A stretch of DNA of 64,000 nucleotides from Bordetella petrii (GCF_017356245.1 NZ_JAFMZZ010000001.1:1507698-1571697); one strand, 5' to 3'. Positions 10,069 to 20,857 are shown, counted from the first letter of the stretch. Notes: generated from the letters alone by a model not told the origin. Program-made: numbers and translations.

Positions 10069-12441
10069 ATGAGCCGCATGCCGCGTATTTCAACTGCTTC
10101 CCCGCGCGCCTCGCGCAACACCCGAAACGGCCCTTCGCCGCTGCAGACGCGAATCTCTGCCTTGCTGCGCGAAGCCCGCTGGATCCTGTTCGCCGCCCTG
10201 GCCGCCTGGCTGACCCTGGTGCTGGCCACCTGGTCGCCCGCCGACCCGGGCTGGTCGCATTCCGTGCCCGGCGGCGTCATCCATAACCGGGGCGGCACCC
10301 TGGGCGCCTACCTGTCCGACATTCTTCTGTACCTGTTCGGCTATTCCGCCTGGTGGTGGGTCGTGCTGCTGCTGCACCGCGTGCGCGCCGGCTACCGCCG
10401 CCTGGCCAGCCACCTGCGCGCCTCCGACGGCAAGCAGCCCGAAGTCCTGCCGCGCGTGCACTGGGAAGAGGGCATCGGCTTCTTCCTGGTGCTGGTGGGC
10501 TCGCTGGGCATCGAGGCGCTGCGCCTGTACAGCTGGGGCATGCACCTGCCGGGCGGCACCGACGGCGAAAGCGGCGCGGGCGGCGTCATCGGCCAGATGC
10601 TGGCCGGCGCGCTGGCCGAGGGCGTGGGCTTCACCGGCGGCACGCTGGCGCTGCTGGTCATGCTGGCGGTGGGCCTGAGCCTGTTCTTCTCGTTCTCGTG
10701 GCTGCATGTGGCCGAACGGGTCGGCGCCTGGCTCGAAGGCCTGCTGCGGCGCGTGCGCGATTCGTACACCGCCCGCCAGGACCGCAAGGTCGGCGAGGTG
10801 GCCAAGGCGGTGCGCACCGAACAGGTCGAGGCCAAGCACGAAAAGCTTACCCACGAACAACCCGTGCGCATCGAACCGGCCATTACCGTGGTGCCGCGCT
10901 CCGACCGGGTCGAAAAAGAAAAGCAGCAGACGCTGTTCGCCCCGCCCGCCGGCGAAGGCGACCTGCCTGCCATCGGCCTGCTGGACGCGCCCGCGGCCAA
11001 CCAGGAAACCGTCTCGGCCGAAACCATCGAATTCACTTCGCGCCTGATCGAAAAGAAACTGGCCGATTTCGGCGTGAACGTCACCGTGGTGGCGGCGCAG
11101 GCCGGGCCGGTGATCACCCGCTACGAAATCGAGCCCGCCACGGGCGTGAAGGGCAGCCAGATCGTCAACCTGGCCAAAGACCTGGCGCGCGCGCTCAGCC
11201 TGGTCAGCATCCGGGTGGTGGAAACCATTCCCGGCAAGAACCTCATGGGCCTGGAACTGCCCAACCCGCGCCGCCAGATGGTCAAGCTGTCCGAGATCCT
11301 GGGCTCGCAAACCTACCACGCCAGCCATTCGGTGGTGACCATGGCGCTGGGCAAGGACATCGCCGGCAACCCGGTGGTGGCCGACCTGGCCAAGATGCCC
11401 CACTTGCTGGTGGCCGGCACCACCGGCTCGGGCAAGTCGGTCGGGATCAACGCCATGATCCTGTCGCTGCTGTACAAGGCCGGCGCGGCCGACACGCGAC
11501 TGATCCTGATCGACCCCAAGATGCTCGAAATGAGCGTCTACGAAGGCATCCCGCACCTGCTGGCGCCGGTGGTCACCGACATGCGCCATGCCGCCAACGC
11601 CCTGAACTGGTGCGTGGGCGAAATGGAAAAGCGCTACCGCCTGATGAGCAAGATGGGCGTGCGCAACCTGGCCGGCTACAACTCCAAGATCCGCGACGCC
11701 ATCAAGCGCGAAGAGCCCATTCCCAATCCGTTCTCGCTGACGCCCGACCAGCCCGAGCCGCTGGCGCCGCTGCCCACCATCGTGGTGGTCATCGACGAAC
11801 TGGCCGACCTGATGATGGTGGTGGGCAAGAAAATCGAAGAGCTCATCGCCCGCCTGGCGCAGAAGGCGCGCGCCGCCGGCATCCACCTGATCCTGGCCAC
11901 CCAGCGGCCCAGCGTGGACGTCATCACCGGCCTGATCAAGGCCAACATCCCGACGCGCATCGCGTTCCAGGTATCGTCCAAGATCGACTCGCGCACCATT
12001 CTCGACCAGATGGGCGCCGAAACCCTGCTGGGCCAGGGCGACATGCTGTACATGCCGCCCGGCACCGGCCTGCCGGTGCGGGTGCACGGCGCCTTTGTCA
12101 GCGATGAAGAAGTGCACCGCGTGGTCGAACACCTGAAGTCGCAGGGCGAGCCCAACTATGTCGACGGCCTGCTCGAAGGCGCGCTGGAAGGCGAAACCGG
12201 CGACGGCGTGGGCAGCGTTACCGGCATGACCGATTCCGAAAGCGATCCCATGTACGACCAGGCCTGCGAAGTGGTGCTGAAGCATCGCCGCGCCTCGATT
12301 TCGCTGGTGCAGCGCCATTTGCGCATTGGTTACAACCGTGCCGCACGGTTACTCGAGCAAATGGAGCAATCGGGTATGGTGTCGGCAATGCAATCCAACG
12401 GCAACCGCGAAATCCTGGTGCCGTCCAAAGAGGAAGCCTGA
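10069..12441 (+). CDS. ftsK: DNA translocase FtsK
   Basis: A 790-residue FtsK/SpoIIIE-type translocase that pumps chromosome ends through the division septum and activates XerCD at dif. The N-terminus has about four membrane helices (residues 38-230). A short hydrophilic linker follows, then the RecA-like motor with Walker [10 protein letters not shown] at about 450 and Walker [13 protein letters not shown] near 570. The C-terminal gamma winged helix (about 725-785, [27 protein letters not shown]) reads KOPS. The linker is short compared with E. coli FtsK. Its stop overlaps the lolA start (TGATG), so ftsK-lolA is an operon. Confidence 0.95.
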   Translation: MSRMPRISTASPRASRNTRNGPSPLQTRISALLREARWILFAALAAWLTLVLATWSPADPGWSHSVPGGVIHNRGGTLGAYLSDILLYLFGYSAWWWVVLLLHRVRAGYRRLASHLRASDGKQPEVLPRVHWEEGIGFFLVLVGSLGIEALRLYSWGMHLPGGTDGESGAGGVIGQMLAGALAEGVGFTGGTLALLVMLAVGLSLFFSFSWLHVAERVGAWLEGLLRRVRDSYTARQDRKVGEVAKAVRTEQVEAKHEKLTHEQPVRIEPAITVVPRSDRVEKEKQQTLFAPPAGEGDLPAIGLLDAPAANQETVSAETIEFTSRLIEKKLADFGVNVTVVAAQAGPVITRYEIEPATGVKGSQIVNLAKDLARALSLVSIRVVETIPGKNLMGLELPNPRRQMVKLSEILGSQTYHASHSVVTMALGKDIAGNPVVADLAKMPHLLVAGTTGSGKSVGINAMILSLLYKAGAADTRLILIDPKMLEMSVYEGIPHLLAPVVTDMRHAANALNWCVGEMEKRYRLMSKMGVRNLAGYNSKIRDAIKREEPIPNPFSLTPDQPEPLAPLPTIVVVIDELADLMMVVGKKIEELIARLAQKARAAGIHLILATQRPSVDVITGLIKANIPTRIAFQVSSKIDSRTILDQMGAETLLGQGDMLYMPPGTGLPVRVHGAFVSDEEVHRVVEHLKSQGEPNYVDGLLEGALEGETGDGVGSVTGMTDSESDPMYDQACEVVLKHRRASISLVQRHLRIGYNRAARLLEQMEQSGMVSAMQSNGNREILVPSKEEA

Positions 12442-13067
12442 TGCCTGGTCTACGCCGGCTGGCCGCCGCGGCCGCGCTGCTGGTGCTGTGCCCGATGGCC
12501 GCCCTGGCGGCCGACGCCCGCACGCAGCTGAAGTCTTTCGTGGCCGAAATCAAGAGCGCCACGGGCAGTTTTACCCAGTCCACCACCGGGCCGCAGGGCC
12601 GCGCGCAGCGGCCGCAAAGCGGCACCTTCGCCTTCCAGCGGCCGGGCAAGTTCAAGTGGGCGGTCAGCCAGCCTTATGAACAGCTGGTGGTGTCCGACGG
12701 GCAGCAGCTGTACCAGTACGATCCCGACCTGGCCCAGGTAACCTCGCGCAAGGTCGATCAGGCCATCGGCACCTCGCCGGCGGCCATCCTGTTCGGTTCG
12801 GGCAACCTCGAACAGGCTTTCCAGGTGACGCCGCTGCCGGCGCGCGACGGGCTGGAATGGCTGCGCGCCAAGCCGCGCAACGCCGACGCCGGTTTTGCGC
12901 AGGTCGATATCGGCATGAAAGGCAACTTGCCCGTGCGCGTGGAACTGCTGGACGCCTTTGGCCAGACCACGCGGGTCGAGCTGTCCGATATCCAGGCCAA
13001 TCCCGCGCTGCCCGCCGGTGAATTCCGCTTCACGCCGCCGGCGGGAGTCGACGTCGTCAAGATGTAG
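12441..13067 (+). CDS. lolA: outer-membrane lipoprotein carrier protein LolA
   Basis: A 208-residue periplasmic chaperone that ferries lipoproteins from LolCDE to LolB. A signal peptide covers residues 1-24 ([19 protein letters not shown]). The body has the family signature [26 protein letters not shown] and [21 protein letters not shown]. Its placement directly behind ftsK and overlapping it by one base is the order seen in many proteobacteria. Its 3' end overlaps the convergent acyl-CoA ligase gene by 11 bases. Confidence 0.93.
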   Translation: MPGLRRLAAAAALLVLCPMAALAADARTQLKSFVAEIKSATGSFTQSTTGPQGRAQRPQSGTFAFQRPGKFKWAVSQPYEQLVVSDGQQLYQYDPDLAQVTSRKVDQAIGTSPAAILFGSGNLEQAFQVTPLPARDGLEWLRAKPRNADAGFAQVDIGMKGNLPVRVELLDAFGQTTRVELSDIQANPALPAGEFRFTPPAGVDVVKM

Positions 13068-15153
13068 CGTCGGGCGCCTGCAAATGCAGCAGGCCGTCCA
13101 CCGCGATTACCCCATCCTGGCGCACGAATAGCGGGTTGATTTCCGCTTCGGCCACCCGCGCGCCGCGCACCCGCGCCAGCCGCGAGAAGGCCACGATGGC
13201 ATCGGCCAGGGCGTCGCAATCGCCGCGCGGCAGGCCGCGAAAGCCGCGTATCAGCTGTGTGGCGCGCACTGCTTCAATCATTTCCATGGCCTGCCGGCGA
13301 GTGACCGGCGCCAGCCGCACGGCCACGTCGGGCGACAGCTCGGCCGCCACGCCGCCGGCGCCCAGAACCACCACCGGCCCCACCAGCGGGTCGTGCCGGT
13401 AGCCCAGGATCAGTTCGAGCAGCTTGCTTTGCATCTGCTGGACCAGGACGCCATCCAGCCGCGCCTGCGGCATGCGGCGGCGGACTTCGGCCAGCATTTC
13501 GCCCGCCTGTCGCCGCAGATCGGCGGCGTCGCGGATGCCGATGCGCACGCCGCCCGCATCGGTCTTGTGCGGAATGTCGCGCGACGCGATCTTCAGCGCC
13601 ACCGGGTAGTCCAGGTCGTGGTCCGGGTTGTCGGCGGGCACCTGGCGCATGGCGGCCACGGGCACGCCCAGGCTGGCGAACACCTGGCCGGCTTCGTACT
13701 CGGTCAGCGCGCCCGCGGCCGGCAGCCCGGCGGGCCAGTCGAAGGCGGGGCCGTCGCCGGCGGGGCATGCCGCCGCCGGGCGGCGCAGGAACAGCGCCAG
13801 GGCCTCGGCGCAGGATTCGGGCGTGCGGAAGCCGGCAATGCCTTCGCGCTGCAGAACCTGCAGCGACGCCATGGCCTCGGGCGCCAGGAACGCCGCGACC
13901 GGCTTGCCGTCGGGCTTGCGGGCGCGCACCAGCGGCTGCACCGCCACTTCGGGGTGGAACTGCGCCGACGATCCGGCCACGCTGAGCACGGCATCGCACC
14001 AGTCGGAAACCAGCAACTGCTCGAGCAGGTCCTGGTACTGCGCGCTGGTGGCCGCCAGCGTCAGGTCGATGATGGGCGCCTGGCGCACGCGCAGGCCGCG
14101 TTCGGCCATGTGGGCCACGAACGCGTCCGGCGGCGTGGCCGCCACCAGGCCGCGCATGCCCAGGTTGTCGACCACTGTGGCCGCGCCGCCGCCCGTGGTG
14201 GTAATGACCGCGACGCGCGGGGCGCGCGGCGGCGGCGGGGCGTGGCGGCCGTAGCGCAAGGCCAGCGGCACGATTTCGTACAAGGTTTCCAGGGATTCCA
14301 CGCGCAGCACGCCGTGCGCGCGCAGAAAGGCATCCACGGCGGCGTCATTGCCCGCCATGGCGCCCGTATGCGACTGCGCCAGCGCGTCGCCCTGGGCCGA
14401 GCGCCCCAGTTTGTAGGCGATGACCGGCTTGCCGGCCGCCTGCGCCGCCTGCAGCGCGCGCCCCAGCACGGGCGCGTCGCGCAGCGTTTCCAGGAACAGC
14501 AGGATGGCGCCGGTCTGGCCGTCTTCGCTCAGGGCCTGGACCACTTCGCCGACGCTGATGTCGCATTCGTTGCCGACCGACACCGACTTGGCGAAGCCGA
14601 ACCCGCGCGCGCTGGCGCGCGACAGCAGCGAGCCCATCATCGAGCCGCTTTGCGAGACGATGCTGATGGCGCCCTGGCTCAGGTGGTCGGATTCGAATAC
14701 CGCATTGACCGAGATGATGGCGCCGCTGTGGATGTTGGCCAGGCCGATGCTGTTGGGGCCCAGCAGCCGCACGCCCAGTTCGCGGGCGCGGGCCACCAGG
14801 GCGTCCTGCGCGGCGCGTCCGGCCGCGCCGGTTTCGCCGAAGCCGTCGCTGTAGATGGTGGCCACCTTGGCGCCGGCGCGCGCGCAGCCTTCGAGCTGTT
14901 CGGCCACTTTCGGGCCGGGCACCATGATGAACACATGGTCTACCGGCTGCGGCAGCGCGGCCAGGTCGGGATAGGCGGGTTCACCCAGGATCTCGGCGCG
15001 GCCGGCATTGATGGGAAAAATGCGGCCGCCATAGCCGTGCTTGCGCATGAAGCGCAGCGGCCGGGCGGTGTTCTTGGCGGGATCGCCGGAAGCGCCGACT
15101 AGCGCGATGGCCTGGGGGGCGAGCAATGCTTGGGCAAAAGTACCGTTCTGCAT
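13057..15153 (-). CDS. acyl-CoA synthetase (NDP-forming), acetate-CoA ligase family
   Basis: A 698-residue fused ligase. A CoA-binding Rossmann domain (about 1-130, [22 protein letters not shown]) is followed by a succinyl-CoA-ligase-like domain with the phosphohistidine H262 in [12 protein letters not shown]-terminal ATP-grasp domain (about 480-698) contains [19 protein letters not shown]. Such enzymes convert an acyl-CoA, ADP and phosphate to acid, CoA and ATP, or the reverse. The ATG at 15153 is used; a TTG two codons upstream is possible. It lies 26 bases behind the MmgE/PrpD gene, so the two form a unit, probably activating the acid handled by this cluster. Substrate is not predictable. 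Confidence 0.85.
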   Translation of the reverse strand: MQNGTFAQALLAPQAIALVGASGDPAKNTARPLRFMRKHGYGGRIFPINAGRAEILGEPAYPDLAALPQPVDHVFIMVPGPKVAEQLEGCARAGAKVATIYSDGFGETGAAGRAAQDALVARARELGVRLLGPNSIGLANIHSGAIISVNAVFESDHLSQGAISIVSQSGSMMGSLLSRASARGFGFAKSVSVGNECDISVGEVVQALSEDGQTGAILLFLETLRDAPVLGRALQAAQAAGKPVIAYKLGRSAQGDALAQSHTGAMAGNDAAVDAFLRAHGVLRVESLETLYEIVPLALRYGRHAPPPPRAPRVAVITTTGGGAATVVDNLGMRGLVAATPPDAFVAHMAERGLRVRQAPIIDLTLAATSAQYQDLLEQLLVSDWCDAVLSVAGSSAQFHPEVAVQPLVRARKPDGKPVAAFLAPEAMASLQVLQREGIAGFRTPESCAEALALFLRRPAAACPAGDGPAFDWPAGLPAAGALTEYEAGQVFASLGVPVAAMRQVPADNPDHDLDYPVALKIASRDIPHKTDAGGVRIGIRDAADLRRQAGEMLAEVRRRMPQARLDGVLVQQMQSKLLELILGYRHDPLVGPVVVLGAGGVAAELSPDVAVRLAPVTRRQAMEMIEAVRATQLIRGFRGLPRGDCDALADAIVAFSRLARVRGARVAEAEINPLFVRQDGVIAVDGLLHLQAPDATS

Positions 15154-15179
15154 GGGCAACTTCGAAAAAGAGAATGGGG

Positions 15180-16529
15180 TTACACCGGCTGGTGCAGCTG
15201 CAGGTCGCGCACCGCCAGCGATTCCAGGCGCCAGGCCTGTTCGCGCAATTGCCGCGTGCGGGCCTGGCCCAGTACGGGGGCGACCAGTTCATTGAATTTG
15301 TCGTTCAGGTCCGCATCGCTGAGCGGCGCCTCGGGGTCGCCTTTCCGATACGGGGCGTAGTGGCGGTGCGTGGCGCCGTCACGCGTGCGGATGGCCACCC
15401 GCGCGGCCCGCCGGCCGGGAAATGCGGCCGTCAGTTCAGGATCGGCGCGCAACTGGATGCGCGCCATCAGGCTGCGCAGGCCAGGTTCGGCCAGGCGCGC
15501 CGGCTCGAAGGCGTCCAGCCGCACCGATCCGTAGGCCAGGGCGTGGGCCACCACATAGAACAGGCTGAATTTTCCTTCGAACGGCGTGCGCGGATCGGCG
15601 TTGCCGGTGACATCCAGCGTAGTCTGGTAGGCGTCGACCTCGATGGCCTCGATGTCGGCCGGTGTCAGCCCATGCGCGGCGCGCAGCGCCAGCGCCGCGT
15701 CGATGGCGGCGAAGGTGTGGCCGCAGCAGCCGTGGTTTTTCTGGGTGATCTGCAGGATGTTGTAGCGTTCGCCCAGCGCCTGGGTGGCCTTGCTCCAGTC
15801 GGGGTGGTCGGCCAGGGCGGCGCCGAAGCCCACCGGGCCGTCCAGCATGCCGGCCGCGCCGGTCAGCCCATGGGCGGCGCCCAGCCCGGCGCGCACGCCG
15901 ACGCTGGCGGCATTGCCGGCGTGCAGCGCCTTGGTCATGGCGTCGGAACGGAAGGCCTGCTGCAGGCCGGCGGCGAAACTGGCCGCCGTGGCCAGGGCGT
16001 GGCGCATGGCGTTTGCGTTGCCGGGCGCCGCGAGCGCGGCGGTGGCGGCGGCCGCGCCGAAACAGCCTACCGTGCCGGTGGTGTGGAAGTACCGGTAGTG
16101 CGAAGGCTGCACTGCCGCGCCGATGCGCGTGGAAATCTCGTAGCCCACCACAATGGCATTGAGCAGCGCGGCGCCGCTGGCGTCCTGTTCTTCGGCCACC
16201 GCCAGGGCGGCGGCAATGACCGGGCAGCCCGGGTGATAGATCGCGTCGCGGAAAATATCGTCGAATTCCACGGCATGCGACACGCTGCCGTTGATCCAGG
16301 CCGCCGTGGGGCTGAAGGCGGTGGTGCCGCAGCCCGGCAGACTGGAGCGCCCCGATCCCAGTTCGGGCCGGTGCGCGGCCAGCAGCTGGGCGCAGGGCGC
16401 CGTGCGGGTGCCGGGATACAGGGCGGAAAACCAGTCCACCAAGGCCCGCTTGGCATGGTGGGTGACATCGGCGGGCAGGTCGCGCACGCTGTCGCGCGCC
16501 CCGTAGTGGGCCAGTTGGTCGAGAATCAT
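15180..16529 (-). CDS. MmgE/PrpD family protein
   Basis: A 449-residue member of the MmgE/PrpD fold, which includes 2-methylcitrate dehydratase, cis-aconitate decarboxylase and many uncharacterised dehydratases. Family blocks are WINGSVSHAVEFDD near 80, HPGCPVIAAALAVAE, YEISTRIG and QKNHGCCGHTFAAIDAAL. The start at 16529 has a clear GGAGACA ribosome site. It is divergent from a Bug-type binding protein gene and upstream of the acyl-CoA ligase, which suggests dehydration or decarboxylation of an imported carboxylic acid. No prpB/prpC neighbours are present, so a methylcitrate-cycle role is unlikely. Confidence 0.85.
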   Translation of the reverse strand: MILDQLAHYGARDSVRDLPADVTHHAKRALVDWFSALYPGTRTAPCAQLLAAHRPELGSGRSSLPGCGTTAFSPTAAWINGSVSHAVEFDDIFRDAIYHPGCPVIAAALAVAEEQDASGAALLNAIVVGYEISTRIGAAVQPSHYRYFHTTGTVGCFGAAAATAALAAPGNANAMRHALATAASFAAGLQQAFRSDAMTKALHAGNAASVGVRAGLGAAHGLTGAAGMLDGPVGFGAALADHPDWSKATQALGERYNILQITQKNHGCCGHTFAAIDAALALRAAHGLTPADIEAIEVDAYQTTLDVTGNADPRTPFEGKFSLFYVVAHALAYGSVRLDAFEPARLAEPGLRSLMARIQLRADPELTAAFPGRRAARVAIRTRDGATHRHYAPYRKGDPEAPLSDADLNDKFNELVAPVLGQARTRQLREQAWRLESLAVRDLQLHQPV

Positions 16530-16760
16530 GCGCTGTCTCCGGAATGCCTGGCCGGCCCTGCTGCGGATGGCGGGCAGCCGTCATGTGCAGACTACTGTAG
16601 CGGCCGGCGCCGGCGCGTGGCATGAAAAAAAAGAAACGCCTGCTATGCCGATTTTTCACACCGCGCGGGGCGTGCCGTTCCTAAGATGCTTTTCCAGGAA
16701 CGCGGCGCCCCGGATTGCCCGGCGCTGCGCGCCTGCCGATTTCAAAATGAGGAGACAAGA

Positions 16761-17756
16761 TTGAAACTGCACTTCAGCGCGCGGACCGCCGCGGCCCTGT
16801 TGACCCTGGCCGGGCTGGCCGGCCCGGCGGCGGCCGCCGACCCCGCCGCCGACTATCCCGCGCGCCCCATTACCCTGCTGGTGGGTTTCCCGGCCGGCGG
16901 TCCGTCGGACACGGCGGCGCGCATCCTGGCCAGCCGGCTCGAACACGAACTGCCGGGCGCGCGCGTGGTGGTGGAAAACCGCGGCGGCGCCAATGGCACC
17001 CTGGCGGCCGCCGCGCTGACCAAGGCGCCTGCCGACGGCTATACACTGTTCCTGGTCACCAAGAGCCACGTCAACACCAAGTGGCTGTACCGCCATCTGC
17101 CGTTCGATCCGGCTAGCGACTTCCAGCCTGTGGCGCTGCTGCTGACCATGCCGAATGTGCTGGTGGTGGGGCCTTCCATCGATGCGCCCGACTACCAGGC
17201 GTTTGCCGCCGATGCGCGCAAGCACCCCGACGACTACACCGTATTCTCTACCGGCAACGGCTCCGACCCGCACCTGGCGGCGGCGGAGTTCCAGGAAAAA
17301 ACCGGGTTGAAGTTCCGCCACATTCCGTACAAGGGCGGGGCGCAGGGCATGGTGGACATGCTGAGCGGCCGGGTGGACCTGTCGTTCGCCACGCTGGGCA
17401 CGGTCATGAGTTATCTGGGCGACAGCGGCAGCAAGGTGCGAGCGCTGGCGCTGGGCGGCGCGCAGCGCGATCCGCTGCTGCCCGACGTGCCGACCTTCGG
17501 CGAAGTGGGAGTGGCCGGTTTCGAACCGATCGCCTGGTATGGCGTGATGGCGCCAGTGGGCACGCCGCGGCCGATTCTGGAAAAACTCAACCACGCCATC
17601 AACCATGGCATGAATCAGCCCGAAGGCACTGCCCTGCTGCACAAGATGGGCGCATCGCCCGCCAATGCCTCGATCGAAGCGTTCACCGCCCTGTACCAGA
17701 AAGACATCAAGACCAACGGCGAACTGATCCGGCACCTGGGCGTGACGCTGGACTGA
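16761..17756 (+). CDS. Bug/TctC-family periplasmic solute-binding protein (TTG start)
   Basis: A 331-residue secreted binding protein of the tripartite tricarboxylate transporter (Bug) family, very expanded in Bordetella. The signal peptide ends at about residue 26 (GPAAAADPA). The mature protein begins with YPARPITLLVGFPAGGPSDTAAR, the family signature, and continues with VVVENRGGANG. I chose the TTG at 16761 because GAGGAGACA precedes it at the right distance; the ATG at 16747 is out of frame. Bug proteins bind carboxylates or amides. No TctA/TctB membrane genes are nearby, so it is an orphan, as is usual for Bug proteins. Confidence 0.88.
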   Translation: MKLHFSARTAAALLTLAGLAGPAAAADPAADYPARPITLLVGFPAGGPSDTAARILASRLEHELPGARVVVENRGGANGTLAAAALTKAPADGYTLFLVTKSHVNTKWLYRHLPFDPASDFQPVALLLTMPNVLVVGPSIDAPDYQAFAADARKHPDDYTVFSTGNGSDPHLAAAEFQEKTGLKFRHIPYKGGAQGMVDMLSGRVDLSFATLGTVMSYLGDSGSKVRALALGGAQRDPLLPDVPTFGEVGVAGFEPIAWYGVMAPVGTPRPILEKLNHAINHGMNQPEGTALLHKMGASPANASIEAFTALYQKDIKTNGELIRHLGVTLD

Positions 17757-17796
17757 GGCCCGCGCGATGAACCGGGCCGGATCGATGGCAGCGGCG

Positions 17797-18687
17797 CTAG
17801 GCGGGCTGCGACAGGAACTGCAGCAGCTCGGCCACGACCGGGCTCAGGCTGTCGGGGTCGCGCACTGCCACGAAGAAGTGGCGGGTGGCCCATTCATCGC
17901 GCAGGCGCAGCAGCACCAGCCCCATGCCGCCCAGGTAGTTGGCGGCGATGCGTTCGGGCACGATGCCGATGCCCAGCCCTTCGCGGATCATGCGGCAGCG
18001 CGTCTCGAAGTTCGACACCTGCAGCTTGACCGTGGGCGGGCGCGTGACGGTCTGGCCGATGTAGGCCAGGAACTGGTCCAGCGAATGGCGCGGAAAATAG
18101 CCCAGCAGATCGTAGTCCAGCGCCTCTTCCAGGAACAGTTCGCCGCGCCCGGCCAGCGGGTGGCCGATGGGCACCACCAGGCCGACGCGGTCGCTGGCGA
18201 AGGGCTGCGACGTGACGCCGGTGGCGGGGTGGTCGGCATGGTAAATGCCGATGTCCACCGAACCATCGATCAGCAGGCGCGGGATGTCATAGCTGTGGGC
18301 CTCGAGCAGGTCGACGCTGACGTAGTCGCGCAGCGACAGGAAGCGCCCCATGCGGTCGGGCAGGAACTGCAGAATGGTCGACGGGTTGGCGGCCAGCCGT
18401 ACCTTGGCCTGCCCGTCGGCCGAATAGACTTTCACGGCCGATTCGGCCAGCTGCACGGCGCGCAGAATGGCCTTGGCGCGCTGGTACAGCAGCGTGCCGG
18501 CCGGTGTGGGCTCGACGCCGCGCCCATGGCGCTGCAGCAGGGTGCGCTGCAGGTGGCGCTCGAGCTCGGCCACGCGCTTGCTGGCGGCCGAGGTCACCAG
18601 GTTGGCGCGTTCGGCCGCTTTCGACAGGCTTTTTTCTTCTACCGCGGCCACAAACGCCTCGAGGGCGGGGATATCCATGCCTTTCAT
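17797..18687 (-). CDS. LysR-family transcriptional regulator
   Basis: A 296-residue LysR regulator with an N-terminal winged helix-turn-helix (about 5-65, SLSKAAERANLVTSAASKRVAELERHL) and a periplasmic-binding-protein-like effector domain from about 90. The frame is open up to 18810, but the ATG at 18687 (or 18678) gives the usual family start, and upstream residues look non-coding. It is divergent from the acyl-CoA dehydrogenase at 18813, so it probably controls that gene and perhaps the Bug and PrpD genes. The coinducer would be a carboxylate or acyl-CoA metabolite. Confidence 0.88.
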   Translation of the reverse strand: MKGMDIPALEAFVAAVEEKSLSKAAERANLVTSAASKRVAELERHLQRTLLQRHGRGVEPTPAGTLLYQRAKAILRAVQLAESAVKVYSADGQAKVRLAANPSTILQFLPDRMGRFLSLRDYVSVDLLEAHSYDIPRLLIDGSVDIGIYHADHPATGVTSQPFASDRVGLVVPIGHPLAGRGELFLEEALDYDLLGYFPRHSLDQFLAYIGQTVTRPPTVKLQVSNFETRCRMIREGLGIGIVPERIAANYLGGMGLVLLRLRDEWATRHFFVAVRDPDSLSPVVAELLQFLSQPA

Positions 18688-18812
18688 CGGGAATCTCGCT
18701 GCTGCGCCGGCGGCCATGGCCGCCGGCCGGGGTCCAACCGCTTTTATCATGGCCGCACGGCGCTTGGAAAGCGCATGGCGCGGGCACTGACTTTTACTAG
18801 GTAGCCACATCT

Positions 18813-19970
18813 ATGGATTTCAACCTGAACCCGGAATACCAAGCCTATGCCGATTCGGTGCGGCGATTCGCGCGCGAGCGCCTGGCCGACGGCGCGCTGG
18901 CGCGCGCGCACGCCGATACGTATCCATGGGAAACCGCCCGCCTGCTGGCCGACAATGGCTTCCTGGGCATTGCCTTTCCCGAGGCCGACGGCGGGCAGGG
19001 CGGCACGCTGATGCACGCCGTGCTGGCCATCCAGGAAATCGCCCTGGTGTGCCCGCGCAGCGCCGACATCGTGCAGGCGGGCAATTTCGGGCCGATACGC
19101 ACTTTTGTCGAATACGCCACGCCCGAGCAGAAGGCCCGCTTTTTGCCCGACCTGCTGGGCGGGCGCAAGCTGATCTCGCTGGGCATGACCGAGCCGCAGG
19201 CCGGGTCCGCGGTCACCGAGCTGTCTACCACTGCCACGCGCGACGGCGATGAAGTGGTCATCAACGGCAGCAAGATCTTTTCCACGCACAGCCCCGAGGC
19301 CGGCGTATTTTTGGTGTACGTGCGCTTCGGCCCGGGCACGGGTGGCATCGGCTCGGTGCTGATCGAGCGCGGCACGCCCGGCTTCACCGTGGGGCAGCCG
19401 TCGCGCTTCATGAACGGCGAGCATTGGGCGCAGCTGTACTTCGACGGCGCGCGCATCCCGGCCTCGCAGATCCTGCTGGGGCCGGGCGGCTTCAAGAAGC
19501 AGATATCGGGCTTCAACGTCGAGCGCCTGGGCAATGCCTCGCGTTCGCTGGCGCTGGGCCGCCACGCCTTCAACCTGGCGCGCGAGCATGCCCTGATCCG
19601 CAAGCAGTTCGGCCGTGAACTGTGCGAATTCCAGGGGCTGCAATGGAAGTTCGCCGATATGTGGATGAAGCTGGAGCAGGCGCAGCTGCTGCTGTACAAG
19701 GCCGCCCTGGAGGGCGAGCAGGGCCTGCCCAGCGCCCAGAGCACCGCCATGGCCAAGCTGGCCTGCAACGAGGCCGGCTGGTTCGCCGCCAACGAGGCCA
19801 TGCAGGTCATGGGCGGCATGGGGTTCAGCCAGGAATCCCTGGTAGAGTACTGCGTACGCCGCACGCGCGGCTGGATGATCGCCGGGGGTTCCATCGAGAT
19901 GCTGAAAAACCGAATCGCGGAAGGGGTGTTCGAACGCAGTTTCCCGCAGCGGCCGCCCAAGGCCGCATGA
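18813..19970 (+). CDS. acyl-CoA dehydrogenase family protein
   Basis: A 385-residue FAD-dependent acyl-CoA dehydrogenase with the usual three-domain layout. FAD/substrate blocks are SLGMTEPQAGSAV near 122-134 and GSKIFSTH near 152. The C-terminal catalytic glutamate found in medium-chain enzymes (YEGT context) is absent; the equivalent site reads IAGGS. Instead E237 in SGFNVERLG aligns with the glutamate of isovaleryl-CoA and long-chain dehydrogenases, so a branched or unusual acyl-CoA substrate is inferred. It is divergent from LysR and overlaps the downstream hydrolase gene by four bases. Confidence 0.85.
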   Translation: MDFNLNPEYQAYADSVRRFARERLADGALARAHADTYPWETARLLADNGFLGIAFPEADGGQGGTLMHAVLAIQEIALVCPRSADIVQAGNFGPIRTFVEYATPEQKARFLPDLLGGRKLISLGMTEPQAGSAVTELSTTATRDGDEVVINGSKIFSTHSPEAGVFLVYVRFGPGTGGIGSVLIERGTPGFTVGQPSRFMNGEHWAQLYFDGARIPASQILLGPGGFKKQISGFNVERLGNASRSLALGRHAFNLAREHALIRKQFGRELCEFQGLQWKFADMWMKLEQAQLLLYKAALEGEQGLPSAQSTAMAKLACNEAGWFAANEAMQVMGGMGFSQESLVEYCVRRTRGWMIAGGSIEMLKNRIAEGVFERSFPQRPPKAA

Positions 19971-20836
19971 TGAGCGGGCAGCCTGCGCAAGCGTCCGTGC
20001 ATCCCGAAATCGCCCGGCTCGACGCCCTGGCCGAGCCTGTCGATATCGCCGTCGGCCCGGCCGGCACCGTGCGCTGGCACCGCCTGGGCCAGGGCGACCC
20101 GCTGGTGCTGCTGCATGGCGGGCACGGCAGCTGGCTGCACTGGCTGCGCAACATCGAGCCCCTGGCGCGGCATCGCACAGTGTGGGTGCCCGACATGCCG
20201 GGCTACCTGGATTCATCCAACGTGCCGGCGCCATCCGGGGCCGACGAACTGGTGCCCCTGGTCGACATGCTGCAGGCCGCGCTGGACCGGGCCGTGGGGC
20301 CCGATACGGCCATCGACCTGGCAGGGTTCTCGTTCGGCGGGCTGGTGGCGTCGCGGCTGGCCGCGCAGCGCCCGCACGTGCGCCGGCTGGCCCTGCTGGG
20401 GTCGGGCGGACACGGCATGCCGCGCCCCCGCGCGCTCGACATGCGGCAGTGGCGCAAAGCCGAATCGGCGGCGCAGCGGCGCGACATGCTGCGCCACAAT
20501 CTCAACCAGCTGATGCTGTACCGGCACGAGCCCGACGAGCTGGCGCTGGACATACACGAAATCAGCTGCATGGCCACGCGCTTTCGCAGCCGCACGGCAT
20601 CGCAGGGCGACGGCATGGTGCAGGCCCTGCGCCGCTACGGCGGCCCGGTGCTGCTGGTGTGGGGCGAGCACGATGTCACCGCCGCGGCGCGCCAGGTGGC
20701 GCCCGCCATCGCCGCGGCCGGGCCGCGGCGCGAGTGGCGCGTCGTGCCCGCGGCCGGGCATTGGGTGCAGTACGAAGGCGCCGCGGTGGTCAACGACCTG
20801 CTGCCGCGCTGGTTCGACGGCCTGCCCCTGCCTTAG
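19967..20836 (+). CDS. alpha/beta-fold hydrolase
   Basis: A 289-residue alpha/beta hydrolase. The oxyanion-hole motif LVLLHGGHGSW is near 44-54, the nucleophile elbow GFSFGG near 120, the acid in WGEHD near 235 and the catalytic histidine in AAGHW near 264. The order and spacing are complete. The ATGATG at 19967 overlaps the acyl-CoA dehydrogenase stop, indicating coupled translation. It may act as an esterase or thioesterase on the product of the dehydrogenase; that is inference. The long open frame upstream to 19622 is the shadow of the dehydrogenase gene. Confidence 0.82.
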   Translation: MMSGQPAQASVHPEIARLDALAEPVDIAVGPAGTVRWHRLGQGDPLVLLHGGHGSWLHWLRNIEPLARHRTVWVPDMPGYLDSSNVPAPSGADELVPLVDMLQAALDRAVGPDTAIDLAGFSFGGLVASRLAAQRPHVRRLALLGSGGHGMPRPRALDMRQWRKAESAAQRRDMLRHNLNQLMLYRHEPDELALDIHEISCMATRFRSRTASQGDGMVQALRRYGGPVLLVWGEHDVTAAARQVAPAIAAAGPRREWRVVPAAGHWVQYEGAAVVNDLLPRWFDGLPLP

Positions 20837-20857
20837 GCTTGCCGGCGGGGCCGGGCG

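Noticed and set aside
15180-16529. MmgE/PrpD as 2-methylcitrate dehydratase
   Set aside because: The prpB, prpC and acnD genes that define the methylcitrate cycle are not adjacent, so the specific name is not justified.
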